Below, piece by piece: positions 1 to 4,431 of a stretch of DNA of 5,108 nucleotides (positions are counted from its first letter, which is position 1; every line of letters begins with the position of its first letter). The stretch is from RGIG1828 sp045536915. GTDB lineage: Bacteria; Bacillota; Clostridia; UMGS1810. Location of the stretch: contig JAZSOL010000295.1 of assembly GCA_045536915.1 (NCBI GenBank), positions 1 to 5,108 on the forward strand, in the 5' to 3' direction. The translations under genes were made by a program, and so were the position numbers. The notes under the pieces were generated by a model. The model was given only the letters and a program-made list of their open reading frames with translations, was not told the DNA's origin and did not search any database.

Positions 1-150
1 GAAAGTTATTACCGCATATCCCAGGTTTACAGATTGGTTATAGAAAAAGAGAGCGGTGCTCAGATCCGCAAGGAGCTTATTCTTGATAATCATTCCCTTG
101 TTATGTATGACCACTCGCTGATACCGAAAGAACAGATTAGAGATGATTGA
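1..150 (+). CDS. C-terminal end of a VanW-like protein (partial, start outside window)
   Basis: Frame 1 is open from the first base to a TGA at 148-150, giving 49 residues that begin ESYYRISQVYRLVIEK and continue through KELILDNHSLVMYDHSL. The pattern of a tyrosine/arginine-rich strand (YR.V), a turn, then E-L-I...N-H..VMY resembles, from memory, the tail that follows the VanW domain in clostridial VanW-family proteins. VanW proteins occur in vanB-type glycopeptide-resistance clusters and widely in Firmicutes, and their biochemical role is not settled. The stop is immediately followed by the dltA ATG, so the two are surely cotranscribed and probably translationally coupled. The fragment does not resemble the C-terminus expected of DltB or DltD. 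That a gene ends here is certain; the family name rests on a short pattern and is tentative. Confidence 0.5.
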   Translation, partial: ESYYRISQVYRLVIEKESGAQIRKELILDNHSLVMYDHSLIPKEQIRDD

Positions 151-1524
151 ATGCTTGAAAAATTAAATGATATTTTTTTAAAATATCAAAACAAAATAGC
201 TTACATATATAAAGACAAAAAACTGACCTTTGGGGAACTTTTTGAAAAAGCAGTGAAAATTTCAAAAAGCTTTGAAAAAGGTGATAATTCTCCTGTTATT
301 ATTTTCGGCGGAAAAACGCCGGAAGTTATGGCGGCGATAATAGCCTGTCTTATTAAGAAAAGAGCCTATGTTCCGGTGGATATTGCTTTTCCGGATGAGA
401 GAAAAAATAAAATAATCGCTTCTTCCGGTGCAGGAACTTTAATAGACTGCTCAAAAGATAATATCGAAATAATAAAAACAGAAAACGGTGCTCAAAATAA
501 AACCGAAAGCGAAACAGCGTATATAATTTTCACCTCCGGAAGCACCGGAGAACCAAAGGGCGTTCCCATATCAAGAGATAATCTTGATAATTTTATAAAC
601 TGGATAACGGCCATTGAACCGATGAATTCTTTTGAGCACGCGTCCGTTCTTAATCAGGCGGCATTCAGCTTTGATTTGAGCATCGCAGCAATATTCTATG
701 CTCTTTTCGGCGGACACGCAATAGTTCAGCTTGAGGACAAAAACGATTTTGACTGTGTTTTTAAAACGATAGAGGACAAAAAAATAGAAGTTTTTGTTAT
801 AACTCCCACATTTATGCGCCTTTGTCTTTTGAATAACGATTTTAACGAGGAGAATTATCCTTTTGTAAAATGCCTTTATTTTTGCGGAGAAAGCCTTCAA
901 AAATCCCTTTGCAAAAAGATTTTTGAAAGATTTCCGGATATCAGAATAATCAATGCCTATGGACCGACGGAAGCAACTTCCGCCGTTTGTGCATCGGAAA
1001 TAACAAAAGAAATTCTTGAGCACGAAGAACTTCTTCCCTGCGGAGATATTGCTTCTGCGGCAGTAAAGATATATACTGAAGACGATGAGATCGTGCTCAA
1101 AGGCAAAAGCGTTTTCTGCGGATATCTTGAAAAAACAGCCGGAGGCCATTTTACAGAAAATGGGGAAAACTGTTACAGGACCGGCGACATTGGTTTTATA
1201 AAGGACGGAAAACTTTATTGTAAAGGAAGAGCGGACAGCCAGATAAAATATAAAGGCTACCGCATTGAACTTTCAGATATCGAATCAAATCTTTCTGTAA
1301 TCGATGGTGTTGAAAGCTGCGCTGTTGTTGCAAAAAGAAATCCGGAAGGGGAGGTCAGAATGATAAAAGCCTTCGTCTGCGGAAAAGCAGATGCGGATTT
1401 TATCAGAAAATCGCTTTCCGAAAAACTTCCGGAATATATGATCCCCAAAAGCATAAAGATCCTAAAAAATCTTCCGGTAAATGAAAATGGAAAAATAAAC
1501 AGAAAGGAGCTTTTAAATCTATGA
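151..1524 (+). CDS. dltA: D-alanine--D-alanyl carrier protein ligase DltA
   Basis: This is an adenylate-forming enzyme of 457 residues that activates D-alanine with ATP and loads it onto the phosphopantetheine of DltC, the cytoplasmic first step of teichoic-acid D-alanylation. The adenylation motifs appear in order: TSGSTGEPKGVP (A3, about 128-139), NQAAFSFDLS (A4, about 168-177), AYGPTEAT (A5, 269-276), YRTGD (A7, 342-346), GRADSQIKYKGYRIEL (A8, 359-374), and NGKINRK with the catalytic-type Lys448 (A10). Cys245 in FCGE matches the cysteine near the D-alanine pocket of characterised DltA enzymes, which argues for DltA rather than a generic peptide-synthetase domain. It is somewhat shorter than the usual ~500 residues. 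The start abuts the preceding TGA and lacks a strong Shine-Dalgarno sequence, fitting translational coupling. The stop overlaps the dltC start by four bases (ATGA). Confidence 0.93.
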   Translation: MLEKLNDIFLKYQNKIAYIYKDKKLTFGELFEKAVKISKSFEKGDNSPVIIFGGKTPEVMAAIIACLIKKRAYVPVDIAFPDERKNKIIASSGAGTLIDCSKDNIEIIKTENGAQNKTESETAYIIFTSGSTGEPKGVPISRDNLDNFINWITAIEPMNSFEHASVLNQAAFSFDLSIAAIFYALFGGHAIVQLEDKNDFDCVFKTIEDKKIEVFVITPTFMRLCLLNNDFNEENYPFVKCLYFCGESLQKSLCKKIFERFPDIRIINAYGPTEATSAVCASEITKEILEHEELLPCGDIASAAVKIYTEDDEIVLKGKSVFCGYLEKTAGGHFTENGENCYRTGDIGFIKDGKLYCKGRADSQIKYKGYRIELSDIESNLSVIDGVESCAVVAKRNPEGEVRMIKAFVCGKADADFIRKSLSEKLPEYMIPKSIKILKNLPVNENGKINRKELLNL

Positions 1525-1742
1525 CCGACATAAAGGAACTGCTTTATGAAATCTGTGACGATGACAGGGTTTTTGATGAGGAAATCGACCTTGTTGAAAG
1601 CGGTCTTCTTGATTCATACGCAACCATCGAGCTTCTTTCAAGAATCGAGGAAGAGGGAACAGAGATCCAGATAACGCGCATCGACAGGGAACTTTTGCGA
1701 ACGGTTAAAGGAATAGAAAAACTTATTGAGGAAGCAAAATGA
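1521..1742 (+). CDS. dltC: D-alanyl carrier protein DltC
   Basis: This small acidic acyl-carrier protein of 73 residues is about the family's length (~78). The attachment motif SGLLDSYATIELL places the phosphopantetheinylated serine at Ser32, directly after Asp31. The later ITRIDREL segment aligns with the ITEFDRD region of known DltC proteins. The holo-protein receives D-alanine from DltA and hands it to the membrane machinery (DltB/DltD in known systems). The ATG lies inside the last codons of dltA (ATGA overlap), with GGAG at 1506-1509 upstream. dltB, which lies between dltA and dltC in Bacillus and Lactobacillus operons, is absent from that position here, so the order is rearranged. A terminator starts two bases after the stop. 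Confidence 0.92.
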   Translation: MTDIKELLYEICDDDRVFDEEIDLVESGLLDSYATIELLSRIEEEGTEIQITRIDRELLRTVKGIEKLIEEAK

Positions 1743-1743
1743 T

Positions 1744-1770
1744 AAAAGACGGCAAAAGCCGTCTTTTTTT
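1744..1770 (+). terminator. Intrinsic terminator of the dlt unit
   Basis: AAAAGACGGC (1744-1753) pairs perfectly with GCCGTCTTTT (1758-1767) across an AAAA loop. The T run reaches 1770. It begins directly after the dltC stop and marks the end of the upstream operon. Confidence 0.93.
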
Positions 1771-1772
1771 CT

Positions 1773-1801
1773 TTGCATTTGTTTTCGATATGTAGTATAA
1801 T
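1773..1801 (+). promoter_or_regulatory. Putative sigma-A promoter for the pepF-like frame
   Basis: A perfect -10 box TATAAT at 1796-1801 lies 17 bases after TTGCAT (1773-1778), a weak match to the -35 consensus. It sits between the dlt terminator and the pepF ribosome binding site. The -10 is convincing and the -35 is only fair. Confidence 0.6.
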
Positions 1802-1812
1802 GTGCGTGTACG

Positions 1813-1826
1813 CGGGAAAAATCCCG
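1813..1826 (+). promoter_or_regulatory. Small hairpin in the pepF leader
   Basis: CGGGA (1813-1817) pairs with TCCCG (1822-1826) around a four-base loop, shortly downstream of the predicted transcription start. It has no T tract, so it is not a terminator. It may be a 5'-UTR stabilising stem or an operator-like inverted repeat; no regulator can be named. Confidence 0.3.
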
Positions 1827-1857
1827 AACGGATAATTTTTACGGAGGTTTTTGAATT

Positions 1858-2208
1858 ATGGCAGATCAGAAAATTCTTAAACGAAGCGAAGTTCCGGAAG
1901 AATATACCTGGAACCTTAAAGATATGTTTGAAAGTGATGAGGCTTGGCTTGCCGAATACGAAGCACTTAAAGCATTCCCGGCAGAAGTTGCAAAATATCA
2001 GGGAAAACTCGGCGAATCCGCAGAGAATCTTCTTGCATATTTTAAGGGAGAGGATGAACTTACCGTTCGCCTTGAAAACATTTATAACGATGACGTTGAG
2101 TCAATCGAGGCCACAATTGAACTCACCTCAAAAGCAGATTTCTTTGACCGTCTCATTTACTTCGTCAGAATTCTGTTCCATAAAATTTTATCATTCTTTA
2201 ACTTTTAA
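1858..2208 (+). pseudogene. pepF: Oligoendopeptidase F N-terminal fragment with a foreign tail
   Basis: The 116-residue frame opens like M3-family oligoendopeptidase F: LKRSEVPEEYTWNLKDMF at about 7-24, SDEAWLAEYEALK at 26-38, GKLGESAENLLAYF at 49-62. Full PepF is about 600 residues and carries a HEXXH zinc site far downstream, so catalysis is impossible here. Resemblance fades after about Tyr76 (near base 2085). PepF would continue with another helix of its N-terminal domain, but here there is an acidic linker and an amphipathic, aromatic C-terminus ending FHKILSFFNF, then TAA. The join is in frame. GGAGG at 1843-1847, ten bases before the ATG, and the upstream promoter suggest the start is still expressed. 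Causes could be recombination, insertion of the downstream block into pepF, or an assembly join. The exact breakpoint cannot be set by eye. Confidence 0.75.
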
Positions 2209-2229
2209 TTAATTCCATAGAATATTCGA

Positions 2230-2235
2230 TATAAT
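2230..2235 (+). promoter_or_regulatory. Possible -10 box upstream of the short ORFs
   Basis: A TATAAT occurs in the AT-rich leader about 75 bases before the first small ORF. Only poor -35 candidates lie upstream (TTAATT near 2205-2210, spacing about 19), so this is a weak call. The short ORFs could instead be read from the pepF promoter, since no terminator separates them. Confidence 0.25.
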
Positions 2236-2311
2236 TCGTTTGTTTTTTAAATTTTAATCCGACACATCCGGAATTGTATTTTTTCAAACAACAGAGAGGA
2301 GTAAGTTTAAC

Positions 2312-2377
2312 ATGGGCTTATGGGTTCTTGGCATTATTGCAGTGGCACCATTTCGGATGGATTATAGCAATATTTGA
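2312..2377 (+). CDS. Hydrophobic micropeptide 1, probably frameshifted
   Basis: This 21-codon ORF reads MGLWVLGIIAVAPFRMDYSN plus Ile, then TGA. AGGAG at 2297-2301, ten bases before the ATG, gives it a proper start. Residues 1-14 are strongly hydrophobic and share the Met-Gly start and Ala-Pro-Phe with the two short ORFs downstream. Removing one base near 2354 would let the frame continue as GWIIAIFDAIFNC to a TAA at 2394-2396. That 27-residue product would be hydrophobic throughout and more like its neighbour, so the present stop probably reflects a one-base frameshift. No known family is recognised. It could be a membrane-active or signalling peptide or a decayed relic. Confidence 0.45.
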   Translation: MGLWVLGIIAVAPFRMDYSNI

Positions 2378-2459
2378 TGCAATTTTTAATTGTTAAAGTA
2401 ATCCGATATATAGATTTTACGTAATATTGCTTTAATTTTTTTGTATTGAATTCAACGAA

Positions 2460-2537
2460 AAAGGAACAAAAAGAGCCTTGGACGTACGGCGGAGGTTGCG
2501 GCTCTAATTCCTCCGCCGTGCCGAAAGGCAGAAAGGA
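2460..2537 (+). repeat. 78-bp structured leader repeat, copy 1
   Basis: It is identical to 2695-2772 at 76 of 78 positions, 235 bases apart; the differences are A2486/G2721 and C2504/T2739. It holds a GC-rich hairpin, ACGGCGGAGG (2486-2495) with CCTCCGCCGT (2510-2519) around a 14-base loop, extendable by U-G and G-C pairs. A short GCC-GAAA-GGC hairpin (2520-2529) follows, and the repeat ends in the AAAGGA of the next ORF's ribosome binding site. No T tract follows, so it is not an intrinsic terminator. The function is unknown. Confidence 0.9.
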
Positions 2538-2546
2538 GAAAAAAGA

Positions 2547-2660
2547 ATGGGAATGATAATTTTACCCTTATTGCCTTTTGCAATACCCTTGGCACCTTTT
2601 ATATTAATCAAAGATTATATAATTGAACCGGTAATAGATTTTTTCAGCAGCATCTTTTAA
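2547..2660 (+). CDS. Hydrophobic micropeptide 2 (37 aa)
   Basis: The product reads MGMIILPLLPFAIPLAPF and then ILIKDYIIEPVIDFFSSIF, 37 residues with a single lysine. The ATG lies eight bases after AAAGGAG (2532-2538), the end of the structured 78-bp repeat. An N-terminal proline-studded membrane-like stretch (about 3-21) is followed by a short polar turn (KDY) and an amphipathic, aromatic C-terminus. There is no double-glycine motif and no signal-peptidase site, so it is not a standard C39-processed bacteriocin precursor. It shares the Met-Gly start and Ala-Pro with the other two short ORFs. Leaderless bacteriocin, membrane-active toxin, signalling peptide or leader ORF are all possible; none is established. 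Its reality rests on the good start context and the repeated arrangement. Confidence 0.55.
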   Translation: MGMIILPLLPFAIPLAPFILIKDYIIEPVIDFFSSIF

Positions 2661-2694
2661 ATTTATACTTGGATTTTTTTATCAATCAGGCGCT

Positions 2695-2772
2695 AAAGGA
2701 ACAAAAAGAGCCTTGGACGTGCGGCGGAGGTTGCGGCTTTAATTCCTCCGCCGTGCCGAAAGGCAGAAAGGA
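2695..2772 (+). repeat. 78-bp structured leader repeat, copy 2
   Basis: This second copy has its hairpin arms at 2721-2730 and 2745-2754 and the GCC-GAAA-GGC hairpin at 2755-2764. The A-to-G change relative to copy 1 falls at the base of the stem and turns an A-U pair into a G-U pair, so pairing is kept. The other change is in the loop. Both would be non-synonymous in the open frame that crosses the repeat. The copy ends in AAAGGA, seven bases before the third short ORF. Confidence 0.9.
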
Positions 2773-2779
2773 AAAAACT

Positions 2780-2971
2780 ATGGGATTTATTGTAGTACCG
2801 TTGATGTTACTTATGGCACCTGTTGTGTTGCCTGCTCAGGCATTTGCAGAGATTCTTCCGTTTGATTGGGGTGAATCATTTCTTCAGTTTTACGGAAATA
2901 TTTTACAATCATCATTTGACTGCTTTCAAAACAGTGTGTTGATCAACGGAATTATCAAATTGTTTTTATAA
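2780..2971 (+). CDS. Small secreted or membrane peptide (63 aa), micropeptide 3
   Basis: The product is 63 residues starting MGFIVVPLMLLMAPVVLPAQ. The ATG lies seven bases after AAAGGA at the end of the second leader repeat. The frame is open further upstream to a TTG at 2669, but that start has no ribosome binding site and would read through the RNA hairpin, so 2780 is preferred. Residues 2-20 are a hydrophobic core followed by AQAFAE, which resembles a signal-peptidase I site (AQA or AFA), though the N-terminus lacks the usual lysine or arginine. The remainder, about 40 residues, is acidic in its first half, has one cysteine in SSFDCF, and ends in a hydrophobic IIKLFL. No known family is recognised. 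It may be a secreted peptide related to micropeptides 1 and 2. Confidence 0.55.
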   Translation: MGFIVVPLMLLMAPVVLPAQAFAEILPFDWGESFLQFYGNILQSSFDCFQNSVLINGIIKLFL

Positions 2972-3000
2972 TCATCATACTTAGGTTTAAATTATACAGC

Positions 3001-3038
3001 AACAAAGACTGCACGGAACAATCCTTGCAGTCTTTGTT
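3001..3038 (+). terminator. Strong hairpin, probable terminator after the micropeptides
   Basis: AACAAAGACTGCA (3001-3013) pairs perfectly with TGCAGTCTTTGTT (3026-3038). Inside, GGA (3015-3017) pairs with TCC (3022-3024) over an ACAA loop. It lies 30 bases after the third short ORF. The trailing T content is modest, so termination may be imperfect. It insulates the TetR promoter from upstream reading. The opposite strand has no T run, so it is probably not bidirectional. Confidence 0.65.
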
Positions 3039-3060
3039 TATATTCAATCTTTTTCTTGTC

Positions 3061-3171
3061 TTAAGCTCCAACATTTTTAAGTTCAGCTAAAATGAAATCA
3101 CTGTAATTATGTCTGAGTAAACGATTAAAACAATATATTCTCTTATATAAACTATTGACAACAGTTTTTAT
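3061..3171 (-). other. Possible remnant of a reverse-strand gene
   Basis: On the minus strand a frame is open from about 3171 down to a TAA at 3063-3061. It gives 36 residues, including RLLRHNYSDFILAELKNVGA at the end. It has no start codon and a stop lies directly upstream. The composition looks protein-like, but a run of 36 codons can occur by chance, and the stretch overlaps the TetR promoter. It may be the C-terminal stub of a lost gene. No family is recognised. Confidence 0.2.
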
Positions 3172-3183
3172 TTAATTTAAAAT
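3155..3183 (+). promoter_or_regulatory. Promoter of the tetR-exporter operon
   Basis: A consensus -35 TTGACA (3155-3160) is followed after 17 bases by TAAAAT (3178-3183), a strong sigma-A type promoter. Transcription should start near 3190, leaving a leader of about 40 bases before the TetR gene. Confidence 0.82.
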
Positions 3184-3210
3184 AGAGTGTGTTCTAAAAC
3201 GCGTTCTATT
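3181..3210 (+). promoter_or_regulatory. Probable TetR operator (imperfect palindrome)
   Basis: AATAGA (3181-3186) and TCTATT (3205-3210) are the ends of a 30-base imperfect inverted repeat in which 11 of 15 pairs match. The short sequence GTTCTA also occurs twice inside it as a direct repeat. It overlaps the -10 box and the predicted start site, directly before a TetR-family gene, the classic position for autorepression. The repressor-operator link is inference. Confidence 0.6.
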
Positions 3211-3232
3211 GTGTAACAAGGAGAAGGCTGAG

Positions 3233-3940
3233 ATGGCATTAAAGCGAAAGAAAAAAACGAGCGTCACAAAACTGGAAATAATTCGGGTTGCGAGCCGATT
3301 GTTTCTTGAAGAAGGCTATTCCGTAACATCTGTAAGGCAAATCGGTGAAAAGGTAGGAATCAGCTCAGGTAATGTTATGTTTCATTTTCCGACTAAAGAG
3401 CACCTGCTTGCGCAGCTTGTTGATATGCTGTGTGATTTTCAGTGGAAGCTGATGGAAAATGAAGCTGATGACAGCACAGATTCTGTTATGCCGATCTGCA
3501 TTGAACTTATGTCGATGGTGACGGCTTGTGAGGAAAATGAAATTGCAAAGGACTTTTTTATTTCTGCATATCAAAGTCCGATGACGCTTGAAATTATTCG
3601 CAAGAACGACCTTGAAAGATCGAAAAAGGTTTATACCGATTACTGTAAGAATTGGACAGAATATCAGTATATTGAAGCCGAAATACTTGTTTCAGGTATA
3701 GAATATGCAACTCTTATGACAACGGATAATTCCGCACCGCTCGACATCAGGATTTCGGGAGCACTGAATCAGATAATGAGTATCTACGGTGTGCCCGAAG
3801 AAACACGGAATGCGAAAATTGCAAGGATGCTTGACATGGATTACCGTGCAATCGGTCAGCGGATATTGAAAGAGTTTATTGACTATGTAGAAAAAGCAAC
3901 TGATGCAGCATTGGAAGATATCACAGCGAAAAAAGGATGA
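3233..3940 (+). CDS. TetR-family transcriptional regulator
   Basis: This 235-residue protein has the size of TetR regulators. The N-terminal DNA-binding domain is clear: TKLEIIRVASRLFLEEGY (12-29), then the helix-turn-helix TSVRQIGEKVGISSGNVMFH (32-51), with FPTKEHLL (52-59) starting the linker helix. The rest is the variable ligand-binding and dimerisation domain, which gives no hint of the inducer. The ATG at 3233 is preferred over the in-frame TTG at 3209 because AAGGAG (3218-3223) stands nine bases before it and the extra residues would be encoded within the ribosome binding site. It is the first gene of the exporter operon; the HlyD-like gene starts seven bases after its stop. It probably represses its own promoter through the palindrome at 3181-3210 and so controls export. 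Confidence 0.92.
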   Translation: MALKRKKKTSVTKLEIIRVASRLFLEEGYSVTSVRQIGEKVGISSGNVMFHFPTKEHLLAQLVDMLCDFQWKLMENEADDSTDSVMPICIELMSMVTACEENEIAKDFFISAYQSPMTLEIIRKNDLERSKKVYTDYCKNWTEYQYIEAEILVSGIEYATLMTTDNSAPLDIRISGALNQIMSIYGVPEETRNAKIARMLDMDYRAIGQRILKEFIDYVEKATDAALEDITAKKG

Positions 3941-3947
3941 AAGTGTT

Positions 3948-4421
3948 ATGAATGAACAGTTATTCAGAAAAAAGAGTATAGAAAAGGTTTCTTCGCCTGA
4001 ACAGCTTAACGAATATATAAGGGTGTCCAATCCCGGTGTATGGATGGTTCTTGCCGCCATTGTGATTCTTCTTATCGGTGTTTGTATATGGGGTGTTCTG
4101 GGACATCTTGATACTACGGTTACAACGGTTGCGGTTGTTAAAGAATCAGAGATAACCGTATATGTTAAGGAAGCGGATATTGAGCAAATTCAAGTGGGCA
4201 TGAAGGTTATGATAGATAATAAGGAGTGTGTGATAACCGATATTGCTGCTCAGCCCGTTACCGTAAGTGATAATTTATCCGAATATGCGCTTCATGTCGG
4301 CAATCTTAAAAACGGTGAATGGGTATATCCCATTGCCGTCAACGGCGAATCTGATAAAGGAATTTACAGTGCGGATATCGTGGTTGAAAGCATTTCTCCG
4401 ATGTCTTTCGTTATAAATTGA
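3948..4421 (+). CDS. Short HlyD-like accessory protein of NHLP-type bacteriocin exporter
   Basis: This 157-residue protein opens MNEQLFRKKSIEKVSSPEQL, a start typical of small HlyD-like secretion proteins encoded beside NHLP/NHLM bacteriocin ABC transporters in Clostridia (recalled pattern). One transmembrane helix spans about 31-51 (VWMVLAAIVILLIGVCIWGV) after a basic cytoplasmic end. The outside part is beta-rich, with a repeated VxVKEADIEQIQVGMKV lipoyl/barrel-like segment at about 85-101, as in membrane-fusion proteins. It lacks the long coiled-coil hairpin of full-size (~400 residue) adaptors, which fits a monoderm cell without an outer membrane to cross. The start at 3948 has AGGA ten bases upstream; an earlier in-frame start at 3903 lies inside tetR and is not used. 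Its likely partner is the ABC exporter encoded ten bases downstream. Confidence 0.8.
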   Translation: MNEQLFRKKSIEKVSSPEQLNEYIRVSNPGVWMVLAAIVILLIGVCIWGVLGHLDTTVTTVAVVKESEITVYVKEADIEQIQVGMKVMIDNKECVITDIAAQPVTVSDNLSEYALHVGNLKNGEWVYPIAVNGESDKGIYSADIVVESISPMSFVIN

Positions 4422-4431
4422 GGTGTCGGTT

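Noticed and set aside
571..1149. 192-codon minus-strand frame inside dltA
   Set aside because: It is antisense to clearly recognisable DltA motifs; the Cys/Phe/Lys-rich composition is typical of a shadow frame.
1802..2212. 136-codon plus-strand frame overlapping the pepF fragment
   Set aside because: It lies in another frame of the PepF-like sequence, starts within the promoter/leader, has no ribosome binding site, and its product looks like out-of-frame translation.
2484..2521. Hairpin in the 78-bp repeat as an intrinsic terminator
   Set aside because: No T run follows the stem; it is followed by a second hairpin and a ribosome binding site, so a leader or translational role fits better.
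2460..2772. Two-copy repeat as a CRISPR array or transposon ends
   Set aside because: There are only two direct copies, the intervening 157 bases contain an ORF, there are no terminal inverted repeats and no transposase or cas gene is seen.
2669..2971. 100-codon version of micropeptide 3 starting at TTG 2669
   Set aside because: There is no ribosome binding site before the TTG and the extra residues come from the structured repeat; the ATG at 2780 has a well-spaced AAAGGA.
3692..4060. Minus-strand frame across the tetR/HlyD junction
   Set aside because: It is antisense to two well-supported genes, with no start context or recognisable family.
3903..4421. 172-codon version of the HlyD-like gene starting at 3903
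   Set aside because: The extra 15 residues overlap the end of tetR and have no ribosome binding site; the start at 3948 matches the family's usual beginning.
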